Shown here: positions 31,508-39,515 of the stretch, in pieces
Position numbering within the stretch: position 1 is the first letter of the stretch
How the letters are laid out: every line of letters starts with the position of its first letter
Assembly: GCF_024343775.1 (NCBI RefSeq)
Contig: NZ_RJUF01000026.1
Span: 1-39,515 of the forward strand
Reading direction: 5' to 3'
Source: Lacihabitans soyangensis
GTDB taxonomy: Bacteria; Bacteroidota; Bacteroidia; Cytophagales; Spirosomataceae
DNA: 39,515 nucleotides
The notes under the pieces: model-generated
Told to the model about the DNA's origin: nothing
Database searches by the model: none
The model's input: the letters and a program-made list of their open reading frames with translations, nothing else
Program-made: the position numbers and the translations under genes

Positions 31508-32479
31508 CAACAAAACAGCCACTTCTTTGGCAAAATAGCTCAGAATAATATCAGCTCCGGCACGCTTCATACTTAACAGCATTTCCATCATGGCTTTGTC
31601 GCCATCTATCCAGCCGTTTTGAGCGGCAGCTTTTATCATGGCGTATTCTCCAGAAACGTTGTAGGCCGAGATGGGAATATTAAAGTTTTCTTTTAATGCT
31701 TTTATGACATCCAAATAGCTAAAGGCAGGTTTTACCATCATGATATCTGCTCCTTCAGCAAAGTCCAATTCTGCTTCTAAAATTGCTTCCTTGACATTGG
31801 CTGGATTCATTTGGTAGGTTTTCTTGTCTCCGAATTTGGGAGCAGATTCTAGAGCATCTCTAAAAGGTCCATAAAATGCACTGGCGTATTTGGCGGTATA
31901 AGCCATGATGCTTACATCTGTAAAACCTTCTGCGTCCAATCCTTTTCTGATAGCTCCTATGCGGCCGTCCATCATGTCGGATGGTCCAATGATATCTGCA
32001 CCAGCTTTGGCTTGAGCAATTGACATTTTCACCAAAATCTCAACGGTTTCATCGTTGATTATCTTTCCATTGTCTACAATTCCATCATGACCATCAGAAC
32101 TATAAGGATCCAAAGCCACATCCGTCATGATGACCAAATCTGGGAATTTCGATTTAATTTCGGAAAGAGCTTTAAGATATAAAGTATCTGAAACTAAGCT
32201 TTCAGAACCATATTTGTCTTTTTTACTTTCTGGGTAATTTGGGAAAAGACAAATTGATTTTATTCCCAGAGATTGGACTTCTTTTAATTCTTCTAAAAGC
32301 GTATCCAAAGTGAATCGGTAAATACCTGGCATAGATTTAATTTCTACTTTTGTGCTGGTACCCTCTTGTACAAACATGGGAAAGATGAAATCATTTACCG
32401 ATAGCGTATTTTCTTGAACCATGGCTCTGATAACACCTGTGGCTCTATTTCTTCTTGGACGTCTATTTAGAATTTGCAT
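31499..32479 (-). CDS. hemB: Porphobilinogen synthase (delta-aminolevulinic acid dehydratase)
   Basis: The start at 32479 gives 326 residues beginning MQILNRRPRRNR, the normal N-terminus; an upstream in-frame ATG adds 13 unrelated residues. It joins two 5-aminolevulinate molecules to make porphobilinogen for haem. The two active-site lysines are Lys197 in AYTAKYASAFYGPF and Lys250 in MMVKPAFSY. The metal loop reads DVALDPYSSDGHDG, without the three cysteines of zinc-dependent enzymes, so this is the magnesium or metal-independent type. It lies downstream of atpG on the same strand but is separated by the atpG terminator. Confidence 0.96.
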   Translation of the reverse strand: MQILNRRPRRNRATGVIRAMVQENTLSVNDFIFPMFVQEGTSTKVEIKSMPGIYRFTLDTLLEELKEVQSLGIKSICLFPNYPESKKDKYGSESLVSDTLYLKALSEIKSKFPDLVIMTDVALDPYSSDGHDGIVDNGKIINDETVEILVKMSIAQAKAGADIIGPSDMMDGRIGAIRKGLDAEGFTDVSIMAYTAKYASAFYGPFRDALESAPKFGDKKTYQMNPANVKEAILEAELDFAEGADIMMVKPAFSYLDVIKALKENFNIPISAYNVSGEYAMIKAAAQNGWIDGDKAMMEMLLSMKRAGADIILSYFAKEVAVLLND

Positions 32480-32522
32480 TTCTTTTGAATTTTGACAAAG
32501 GTACAATGTGAACGTCACCCAT

Positions 32523-32555
32523 AAAAAAAACGTCTCGAAAATAATCCGAGACGTT
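32523..32555 (-). terminator. Intrinsic terminator of atpA-atpG
   Basis: AACGTCTCG (32529-32537) and CGAGACGTT (32547-32555) form a perfect 9-bp stem with a 9-base loop. The minus strand then has a run of eight T. It begins 26 bases beyond the atpG stop codon. Confidence 0.9.
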
Positions 32556-32581
32556 CACTTTAAATATTCGTTTGAATACTT

Positions 32582-33463
32582 TTAAGCTCCTTTCAAAGCT
32601 TCCGCTCCGCCAACAATCTCCAAAATCTCTTTGGTGATGGCTGCTTGACGAGAACGGTTGTATTCTATCTTAAGTGCTTTTAAAAGCTCACCACCATTTT
32701 CTGTTGCTTTGTCCATAGCTGTCATTCTAGCTCCATGCTCTGAGGCATTTGAGTCTAATACAGCTTTGAAAACTGACAACTTGATGGCTTTTGGAATCAA
32801 CTCAAGAATGATTTCTTCTTCAGATGGTTCAAAGATATAGTCTGTGTTCGAAGTCTTCTCTTCTGTTTCTTCACTTACCAATGGAAGGATTTTCTCGGTC
32901 CTGATGATTTGTGTTGCAACGTTTTTGAATTCGTTATACACCAAAACCACCTCGTCGTAGGTACCTTCAGCAAAAGCAGCCATTACTTTTTCAGCAGCTT
33001 CCTTTGCAGTATCAAAACTTAATCTTTGGAAAATATCGGTAAACTCATTGTCTACTTTTATACCTCTTCTTGCAAAAGCCTCACTACCTTTTTTACCCAA
33101 TGACAATACCGAAACATTGCCTTTTTCGAGTTGAGTAGGATAGTTTTCGTTGATAAAAGCAACTGCAGCCTTGATAACGTTGGTATTAAAAGCTCCACAT
33201 AGACCTCTGTCTGATGTTACCATAATGATAAGGACGTTTTTCACTTCTCTTACCTGCGTGTACGGGCTTGATGCTCCAACCTCCGTGCCTTGAGAAACCT
33301 GAGCAATAAGCTCGTTGAGTTTCTTGGCATAAGGTCTCATCTGAATGATTCTATCCTGAGCTCTTCTCAACTTAGCTGCCGCCACCATTTTCATGGCTTT
33401 GGTGATTTGCATGGTAGAGTTTACCGAGGTTATTCTATTTCTTACTTCTTTTAATGAAGCCAT
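32582..33463 (-). CDS. atpG: F-type ATP synthase gamma subunit
   Basis: This 293-residue central-stalk subunit rotates within the alpha3-beta3 ring. The N-terminal helix begins MASLKEVRNRITSVNSTMQI-like with the conserved ITKAMKMVAAAKLRRAQ segment. The C-terminal helix ends with SRQAAITKEILEIVGGAEAL, the most conserved gamma signature. Length is normal. It follows atpA by 60 bases, a gap made of GATTT-type micro-repeats, and is the last gene of the unit. The beta subunit is not in the window, as usual in Bacteroidota, where atpD-atpC lies elsewhere. Confidence 0.97.
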   Translation of the reverse strand: MASLKEVRNRITSVNSTMQITKAMKMVAAAKLRRAQDRIIQMRPYAKKLNELIAQVSQGTEVGASSPYTQVREVKNVLIIMVTSDRGLCGAFNTNVIKAAVAFINENYPTQLEKGNVSVLSLGKKGSEAFARRGIKVDNEFTDIFQRLSFDTAKEAAEKVMAAFAEGTYDEVVLVYNEFKNVATQIIRTEKILPLVSEETEEKTSNTDYIFEPSEEEIILELIPKAIKLSVFKAVLDSNASEHGARMTAMDKATENGGELLKALKIEYNRSRQAAITKEILEIVGGAEALKGA

Positions 33464-33523
33464 TTTCTTTATTTATGATTTACGATTTGCGATTTTAGAT
33501 TTACTAAAAACACTTATCAAAAA

Positions 33524-35107
33524 TTAAGCGTACTTCTTAGCCAAGTCTTTTCCGAAAGAAATGATATAATCTGTATCTTCTTTCTCCATTTTACCTTTTG
33601 ACAGGTTATCGATGATAGCTGGCTTGGTTGATTTCAAGATAGTCAAGAACTCAGTCTCGTATTCTTTCACTCTCGCAACTGGCACTAAGTCCATGATACC
33701 GTTGATAGATCCGAAAATGATAGCTACTTGGTCACCTACGGGGCTTGGTTGATATTGCCCTTGCTTCAAAATCTCTTGGTTACGACGACCACGCTCGATT
33801 ACCAATTTGGTAGCGGCGTCCAGGTCTGAACCAAACTTAGCAAAAGCTTCCAATTCGCGGAACTGAGCTTGGTCTAGTTTAAGTGTACCAGCCACTTTTT
33901 TCATTGACTTGATTTGAGCATTACCACCCACACGTGATACCGAAATACCCACGTTGATAGCTGGACGAATACCTGCGTTAAACAAGTTAGACTCCAAGAA
34001 TATCTGTCCGTCTGTAATAGAGATTACGTTTGTAGGAATATACGCCGACACGTCACCGGCTTGAGTTTCGATGATTGGAAGGGCTGTTAATGAACCACCA
34101 CCTTTCACTTTTCCTTTCAACGAAGGAGGAAGGTCGTTCATCTCCTGAGCAATTTTGTCTGACTGGTTGATTTTAGCCGCACGCTCCAACAATCTCGAGT
34201 GAAGGTAGAAAACGTCTCCTGGATACGCCTCACGACCTGGTGGACGACGAAGCAATAGAGAAACTTCACGATAAGCAACGGCTTGTTTAGACAAGTCATC
34301 ATATATAACTAGGGCCGGACGACCGGTATCTCTGAAATATTCACCAATAGCTGCACCTGTAAAAGGAGCAAAGAACTGCATTGGAGAAGGATCAGAAGCT
34401 CCAGCGTTTACGATTACCGTGTAATCCATGGCTCCGTAACGTCTCAAAGTTTGCTCAACCGCCTTAACAGTAGAGTTTTTCTGACCACAAGCTACATATA
34501 TACAATAAACTGGCTCTCCTTTATCGAAAAATTCTTTTTGGTTGATGATGGTGTCAATACAAACGGCAGTTTTACCAGTTTGACGGTCACCGATAACCAA
34601 CTCACGCTGACCACGACCGATTGGAATCATCGCATCTACGGCCTTGATACCAGTTTGAAGAGGCTCAGTAACTGGCTGACGATAAATAACACCTGGTGCT
34701 TTTCTTTCCAATGGCATCTCGAAAAGTTCACCAGTGATAGGTCCGTTACCGTCGATTGGCTCTGCAAGGGTATTTACAACACGTCCAATGATGCCCTCAC
34801 CTACTTTTACAGAGGCAATTTCACCGGTACGTTTTGCTATAGCACCTTCTTTGATACCCGCTGAGTCACCCAATAATACGGCTCCAACGTTGTCTTCTTC
34901 AAGATTAAGTGCAAGTCCTTTCAGACCGTTTTCGAATACGATCAACTCTCCTTGTTGTACTTTTGAAAGTCCATAAATACGAGCAACTCCGTCACCTATT
35001 TGGAGTACCGTACCTACTTCTTCTAATTCTGCTTCGGTTTTTGCACCCGCCAATTGCTCACGCAAAATTGCCGAAACTTCATCTGGTCTAACTGATGCCA
35101 TGCTCAT
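33524..35107 (-). CDS. atpA: F-type ATP synthase alpha subunit
   Basis: This 527-residue, non-catalytic nucleotide-binding subunit of F1 has the P-loop GDRQTGKTA (173-181), the [15 protein letters not shown]-terminus (6-19) that contacts the delta subunit, and [11 protein letters not shown] with the Arg finger that reaches the beta active site. ATG codons at 35107 and 35101 are both possible; the second gives the family-typical MASVRPDE. atpH, atpF, atpE and atpB normally precede atpA in this phylum, but here 359 non-coding bases and an unrelated gene lie upstream. The pair atpA-atpG therefore appears to be transcribed on its own. Confidence 0.97.
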   Translation of the reverse strand: MSMASVRPDEVSAILREQLAGAKTEAELEEVGTVLQIGDGVARIYGLSKVQQGELIVFENGLKGLALNLEEDNVGAVLLGDSAGIKEGAIAKRTGEIASVKVGEGIIGRVVNTLAEPIDGNGPITGELFEMPLERKAPGVIYRQPVTEPLQTGIKAVDAMIPIGRGQRELVIGDRQTGKTAVCIDTIINQKEFFDKGEPVYCIYVACGQKNSTVKAVEQTLRRYGAMDYTVIVNAGASDPSPMQFFAPFTGAAIGEYFRDTGRPALVIYDDLSKQAVAYREVSLLLRRPPGREAYPGDVFYLHSRLLERAAKINQSDKIAQEMNDLPPSLKGKVKGGGSLTALPIIETQAGDVSAYIPTNVISITDGQIFLESNLFNAGIRPAINVGISVSRVGGNAQIKSMKKVAGTLKLDQAQFRELEAFAKFGSDLDAATKLVIERGRRNQEILKQGQYQPSPVGDQVAIIFGSINGIMDLVPVARVKEYETEFLTILKSTKPAIIDNLSKGKMEKEDTDYIISFGKDLAKKYA

Positions 35108-35466
35108 TATGCTTATTAATTTTATTCTATTTAAAAACGCCTTTTTGGAGAAAAGTCTTCAAAGAGGGTGATTTTTCGGGTGCGAAATAACGAAGAAAAT
35201 TTCATAATTCCGATAAAAACCTAAAAAAAAGTGTAAAAAGGTAGGATTATTTTGGGATTGTGAAAGTCTTAATTTCAGAAATTCAAAATAAACCAAGACA
35301 AAGCACTGAGGAGTACAAATACTTTTATTGTTAACGAAATTATCGATTAAAACCATTTAAAGAAAGCAAAACCACGAAGACCAATTTATAGATTTATGAA
35401 AAAAAATTGGCATAAAAAAACGGAAAGTAGTTTTCAATTACCATCCGTTTTAAATCAATCTAGGCT
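35108..35466. other. 359-base intergenic region upstream of atpA
   Basis: No convincing coding frame, RNA gene or full TTTG-N19-TAnnTTTG promoter was found. The right end holds the terminator of the giant protein gene (35414-35451). The remainder must carry the atpA promoter and leader, but I could not place it. Confidence 0.5.
35414..35451 (-). terminator. Terminator of the giant T9SS substrate gene
   Basis: AAAACGG (35417-35423) and CCGTTTT (35445-35451) form a 7-bp stem with a 21-base loop that can pair further (GAAA with TTTC). A T-run follows on the minus strand. It lies 15 bases beyond the stop codon. Confidence 0.65.
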
Positions 35467-38400
35467 CTAGTTCTGTTTAATCGCAAATCTGAGAGAGCAG
35501 TTTCGCCCAAATTGATCACTCAGAACCAAATAATAAAAATTAGAACTTTCGATCTTTGAACCTATCTGTAACTGATATCGCTTTTCATCAATTGGCTTCA
35601 TTATTACTTCAAGCTGGGTACCAGTGACAGTACTCAAAGACAGTTTTTTAGGTATTAAATTTTCTAATTCTAGATTAATGTTATTCAATTCTGAAACAGG
35701 ATTTGGATAAATTGAACATTTTGGAGGTAAATCTTCCGTTCTGTTAAGAGTAACATTAGATTTTTCCAAAACTTTACCATTCGGAACTCCTGCTTGTATT
35801 GAACTGGTATCAAGCACTTTACGAGTTCCATCAGTATCAACAAACGATATCCGATAACAACTAGTAACAGCAGGCGTTGAATTATCAGAATAATTATATA
35901 ATCCTACTGTTTTCGTGGGAACTTTGGCCAAGGTGGCAAATTGTTTACAATCGTTACTTCTTTCTATTAAATAATAAGCTCCTCTTACTTCTAAAGTCGA
36001 CTCCCATTTAAGGGTTACGACATTTTCTTGTTTTGTGGCATTAAAACCCTTTAAAGAGTTAAACATATTGGCTGTCGCACCAAATTCGGCCAAATTATGG
36101 GTGTTAAACTGTATGGCAATGGCTTTATATAAAGTATCATTTGTGATGTCTTTATAAATAACATCACTATACCCTTCAATAAAATTATCGTTGTCCTCTA
36201 ATCTACAGTTCTGATTTGGACCTACATAACGAACTATATTAAAGTCCTTTGGTGTAAATGCACTTAGATTTACCGCTTTTTTGTACCTGGCAAATTCCTC
36301 ATCTGTAAAGTATAATTTTACAGAGACTGGATTTTCATAAGTGTTTTTTATTGTGCTGACGAAATCAAAGTAACGTGACATAAATTTAGTGCCGCTTTTT
36401 GTGCTAGGTACATTAGACAATAAATTACCATAATGGCTTACAGACAACGAAACTTTGCCCATATTTTGTCCATTGGGATTAATTGAGGCAAATAAACGCC
36501 CGTTTTTATCAAAGAAATGGTGCCATTTAGTGCCGTTTATGGAGTCTTGAGAGAGGGCAAAACAATTAATATCACCTACCACTATTAAGGCAGGGTCTTC
36601 ATCATCTTCATCATGCTCAGTTAAAATACCATTGACTATGTCATAATGTTCGTCTCCATCTCCTGAAATATTGTTATCAGTCGCCGAATTTACTTTACCT
36701 CCAATATCATTCGATTGATCTCGGTCAAGTGTTCCGTCTTTGTCATAATAAATTGGATTTGTTCCGGCAAAATCGGTTGTCGCACCATAGATTTCAGCTC
36801 TATTAATATATTCGCCAGCTTTTGCATCTGCCTTTATTTTTAGAACAATTTCTATGATTTTCCCTTCCATCGCCATTAGACTGTCAATCCTTGTAACAGC
36901 GTTTGTGTCAATACGAATTATGCCACTACTGGTTCTAATTGTATCCAAACTTATATTCCAAGGCTTGTTTAATGGATTATCTATATCCAACTCCATTCCT
37001 TTCGGAATATAATTAACCACATTTACATTGTAAATTTTACAGTTTTTACATTGATTGAAGACCGTTAATTCAAACTTTACAGAGTCTTTCGGAAGATACA
37101 TAGGTGCTACCAAACGATATTCAGGCTGATTGCGGATAGCCAAATCGTTACAACGGTTTGCAAAAGGTACTACAACAATAGCAGCTGGGTCTTCATCATC
37201 CTCGTCATGGTTTAGGTTAACACCTCTCACAACATCTAAGGTTTTATCACCGTCGCCCAAAATCATATCGTCAGTAGGAGAATACTCTCTTCCTCCAATA
37301 TCATTGAAAGCATTTTTATCAAAATAGCTATCTACATCTGCAAGGAGAGGAATGGCACCAAACTTATCTAAATATGCACCAAAAATCTCGGCTTTTGTTA
37401 TATACAGTCCAGGCCTAGTTAGATGGTTTACTCTTAAAACTATTTCAATGTTAGTACTATCTCCTCCTGCTAGGCTATCAATTCTTGTGATAACCTCATT
37501 GTTATTTATTTGCCAATATCGGTTAGTGCTATCTTTTATATCAAAATCTAAACCTTTTGGAATATAATCTATAATGTCAATATTATACGCAGTCGAAGTT
37601 GGACATTGATTATAAACCGTTATCTGAAATCTTGCCAAGTCATTTGGTAAATATGTAGCAGATGCATTATGAATAACTCGTTTACGCAAAGCCAAGTCTG
37701 AACACAGTTTCTTAATAGTTTGAATATTGATGGCTGCTGGGTCTGCATCGTCTTCGTCGAATTCTGGATTTATTCCTCCAACAATATCATTCTCTCCATC
37801 ACCATTGCCAAAAATAGCATTGTCAGTAGCTGAATTTTCTTTACCTCCAATATCGTTGGTAAAGTTTCTGTCGAAACGACTATCTTTATCTGCTAGTAAA
37901 CGATTCTTTCCTAATTTATCTGTATCGGCACCAAATATCTCGGCTATGTTTATCAATTTACCCGATATTTGGTCAGCATTAATCCTAAGAGCTAATTCTA
38001 TACTAATACTATCTCCTGCAGCTAAACTATCTATTTGAGTTGTCAATTGATTATCTTTCCATGTCCAGTTTTTATAATTTTCGAAAGACATACCTTTTGG
38101 AATATAATTTATAACCGAAACATTGTAAGCTTTTGCCTTACCTTGATTGTAAATAGTAGTTTTGTATTTAACCAAAGTATTGGCATAAAATACTTTATTT
38201 GTATCAATGACCGTGGTTCTTAATGCTAGGTCGAAATCATTAGGTGTTTGGCATGTGCTTATTTCTAATTTTGCTGGTTGAGAAATAATTGTCTTACAAT
38301 TGCCAGTAATTATACAAGAATATTGAGCTATATCTCCTTCATTAGCAACCAAAATATTAAAATTCTGAGCGTTTGCTCCTTTGATATTTACACCATTCTT

Positions 38401-39515
38401 TTGCCATTGGTACGCTTTGACGTAGCCTTGAGTAACAACACCAAATGTAGCAAATGCATTTTTACAAACGGTTTGTTGTATTGGATGTTGTATGATTGCT
38501 AAAGCGGAATCTATTACTTTAATCGTAATTGGCATTCTAACACTCTCGCAATCGCTGCTATCATTTGTTTGGCTTACATAATAGGTGAAAATACCAACGG
38601 AATCCGTATTAGGTTTGTTAACAAACTCATTTCCATTCACCGTTCTATGCCAAATATATTTGTTTTTGATGTTCTTATTTACTGGCAACAAGAATTTATT
38701 TCCTAAACAAACAGTGGTGTCTCTTGGCAAAGGTGTAGTAGCAATAGTTGGGGAATTGATAGTTACTGTTTTAATTCCCGCAACGCATCCAAAGCTATTT
38801 CTAACATAAAATGTACTACTACCTGTTTTTACATTATTGAAAATAGGGCTATCTTGATAATCACTTCCATTAGAAGAATATTGGTAATTATTACCAGAGC
38901 ATCCATTCAAAATGCCTAGCGAAACTGTTGCCGTGCTTCCAAAATCGCAGCTACATATAACATTACTTACATCTGTTTCAACAGAAATAACCTTTTGTTG
39001 AACTTTTATAGTTTGGGTTCGAGAGCTGCTATTTCCGCAAACATCAGTAGCTGTCCAAGTTCGAAATAAGGTATAATTTCCGCAAGACTCTTCATTTCTG
39101 ACCTCGCTACTCACAACATTTACCGCAGTCCCACAATTGTCCACAGCGGATAAACTCTCCATTGTTGGTACTGCTTCACAACTTACGGTTACATTTGCCG
39201 GGGCGGTACTTAATACTGGGGCGGTTTTGTCTTCTACCGTGATGACTTGTTGTTTGCTGCTCGTATTTCCACATACATCTGTTGTTGTCCAGGTTCTGGT
39301 TAGCGTGTAGCTGTTTGCACATGTGCCGTTGGTTCTTGCTTCTGCATATGTTACTACCGGTGCGGTGTCGCAATTGTCGGTAGCTGTTAAGACGGCTGCT
39401 GTTGGTACTGCTTCACAACTTACGGTTACATTTGCCGGGGCGGTACTTAATACTGGGGCGGTTTTGTCTTCTACCGTGATGACTTGTTGTTTGCTGCTCG
39501 TATTTCCACATACAT
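35467..39515 (-). CDS. Giant secreted multidomain protein with HYR-like, Ig-like and DUF11-like repeats and a T9SS sorting domain (N-terminus cut by window edge)
   Basis: The frame is open from the stop at 35467 to the window edge, 1348 residues; the internal ATG at 39162 is not the true start. In protein order there are HYR-like repeats (VTVEDKTAPVLS, TATDNC, TLTRTWTTTDVCGN) at the edge, then a SprB-like segment (about 38955-38755), then two Ig-like segments (about 38745-38252). Three DUF11-like modules follow (38241-37720, 37704-37171, 37152-36577), each ending in an acidic linker such as DEDDEDPA. A unique region with an FN3-like part comes next, and finally a C-terminal type A sorting domain starting IYPNPVS (35467-35712). 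It is predicted to cross the outer membrane by T9SS and be anchored or released at the surface, as in adhesins and gliding-related proteins. Cysteines in the HYR repeats may form disulfides. Confidence 0.9.
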   Translation of the reverse strand, partial: VCGNTSSKQQVITVEDKTAPVLSTAPANVTVSCEAVPTAAVLTATDNCDTAPVVTYAEARTNGTCANSYTLTRTWTTTDVCGNTSSKQQVITVEDKTAPVLSTAPANVTVSCEAVPTMESLSAVDNCGTAVNVVSSEVRNEESCGNYTLFRTWTATDVCGNSSSRTQTIKVQQKVISVETDVSNVICSCDFGSTATVSLGILNGCSGNNYQYSSNGSDYQDSPIFNNVKTGSSTFYVRNSFGCVAGIKTVTINSPTIATTPLPRDTTVCLGNKFLLPVNKNIKNKYIWHRTVNGNEFVNKPNTDSVGIFTYYVSQTNDSSDCESVRMPITIKVIDSALAIIQHPIQQTVCKNAFATFGVVTQGYVKAYQWQKNGVNIKGANAQNFNILVANEGDIAQYSCIITGNCKTIISQPAKLEISTCQTPNDFDLALRTTVIDTNKVFYANTLVKYKTTIYNQGKAKAYNVSVINYIPKGMSFENYKNWTWKDNQLTTQIDSLAAGDSISIELALRINADQISGKLINIAEIFGADTDKLGKNRLLADKDSRFDRNFTNDIGGKENSATDNAIFGNGDGENDIVGGINPEFDEDDADPAAINIQTIKKLCSDLALRKRVIHNASATYLPNDLARFQITVYNQCPTSTAYNIDIIDYIPKGLDFDIKDSTNRYWQINNNEVITRIDSLAGGDSTNIEIVLRVNHLTRPGLYITKAEIFGAYLDKFGAIPLLADVDSYFDKNAFNDIGGREYSPTDDMILGDGDKTLDVVRGVNLNHDEDDEDPAAIVVVPFANRCNDLAIRNQPEYRLVAPMYLPKDSVKFELTVFNQCKNCKIYNVNVVNYIPKGMELDIDNPLNKPWNISLDTIRTSSGIIRIDTNAVTRIDSLMAMEGKIIEIVLKIKADAKAGEYINRAEIYGATTDFAGTNPIYYDKDGTLDRDQSNDIGGKVNSATDNNISGDGDEHYDIVNGILTEHDEDDEDPALIVVGDINCFALSQDSINGTKWHHFFDKNGRLFASINPNGQNMGKVSLSVSHYGNLLSNVPSTKSGTKFMSRYFDFVSTIKNTYENPVSVKLYFTDEEFARYKKAVNLSAFTPKDFNIVRYVGPNQNCRLEDNDNFIEGYSDVIYKDITNDTLYKAIAIQFNTHNLAEFGATANMFNSLKGFNATKQENVVTLKWESTLEVRGAYYLIERSNDCKQFATLAKVPTKTVGLYNYSDNSTPAVTSCYRISFVDTDGTRKVLDTSSIQAGVPNGKVLEKSNVTLNRTEDLPPKCSIYPNPVSELNNINLELENLIPKKLSLSTVTGTQLEVIMKPIDEKRYQLQIGSKIESSNFYYLVLSDQFGRNCSLRFAIKQN
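39164..39515 (-). repeat. Tandem HYR-like coding repeat, 237-bp period, identical at DNA level
   Basis: Bases 39164-39278 and 39401-39515 are identical over all 115 positions, offset by 237 bases (79 codons). The second copy runs into the window edge, so the identity may continue. The repeat encodes one HYR-like unit of the giant protein. Sequence between 39279 and 39400 is the rest of one full unit; the unit toward the C-terminus (below 39164) is clearly diverged. Confidence 0.92.

Noticed and set aside
32480-32518. 13-residue N-terminal extension of hemB
   Set aside because: The extension is unlike HemB; the family N-terminus begins at the ATG at 32479.
34451-34864. 137-codon open frame on the plus strand
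   Set aside because: It is antisense within atpA, whose minus-strand product is unmistakable.
35108-35413. Small gene or atpH remnant upstream of atpA
   Set aside because: The longest frame there (35159-35356, minus) has no similarity to the delta subunit and no plausible family pattern.
39160-39162. ATG at 39162 as the start of the giant protein
   Set aside because: The same frame stays open upstream to the window edge and encodes more HYR-like repeats, so this Met is internal.
39176-39373. 65-codon minus-strand frame near the right edge
   Set aside because: It lies out of frame inside the giant protein's HYR-like repeats and has low-complexity, repeat-derived sequence.

Overview
The window looks like chromosomal DNA from a Bacteroidota bacterium, most likely of the Cytophagales type. 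Four things support this: near-perfect Bacteroidota promoters (TTTG, 19 bases, TAnnTTTG) before tRNA-His and before the alpha-E gene; almost no Shine-Dalgarno sequences; a very long secreted repeat protein ending in a type IX secretion (T9SS) sorting domain; and AT-rich intergenic DNA. The genus cannot be fixed from this sequence. No phage, insertion sequence, integrase or CRISPR array was seen.

Layout. 1-3939 (minus): the N-terminal part of a secreted S41-type peptidase, a DUF2130 protein, and an SDR plus FAH-hydrolase pair resembling the last steps of non-phosphorylating L-fucose/L-rhamnose breakdown. 4032-7020 (plus): tRNA-His, then an alpha-E, Anbu (proteasome-like) and transglutaminase operon. 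7171-10512: glmM, a family 2 glycosyltransferase and convergent lgt. 10600-12866: argC-argD behind a structured leader. 12865-18019: a lipoprotein, an amino acid permease, a lipoprotein with five PepSY-like repeats, and YceI. 18088-21472 (minus): an ATP-grasp/HAD fusion, WbqC and a DUF349 protein. 21618-24106: ettA and a class IV aminotransferase. 24156-25486: a 33-bp-phased array of four inverted repeats directly before an AAA ATPase gene. 25554-31440: Dabb protein, fructose-bisphosphate aldolase, AlkD-like protein, FMN reductase, DUF1080 protein, prmC and a MoxR ATPase. 31499-35107 (minus): hemB, atpG and atpA. 35467 to the edge (minus): the giant T9SS substrate, cut off at its N-terminal side.

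How the genes work together. Most are housekeeping genes: cell-wall precursor supply (glmM), lipoprotein maturation (lgt), translation (ettA, prmC, tRNA-His), glycolysis (fba), haem (hemB), ATP synthase (atpA, atpG) and arginine synthesis (argC, argD). They sit in short units closed by clear intrinsic hairpins. Several units look like fragments of operons that are longer elsewhere: the Anbu cluster lacks its ATP-grasp partner, atpA-atpG lacks atpH and the Fo genes, and argC-argD lacks the other arg genes.

The best candidate for something undescribed is the array at 24156-24275. It holds four 21-bp units at an exact 33-bp period, each an inverted repeat of the form TGTATYTTNNAWAATACA, ending 17 bases before the start codon of an AAA ATPase that carries its own winged-helix-like segment. 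The ATP-grasp/HAD fusion next to WbqC, and two terminator-like hairpins that abut the start codons of the glycosyltransferase and prmC genes, also deserve a second look.
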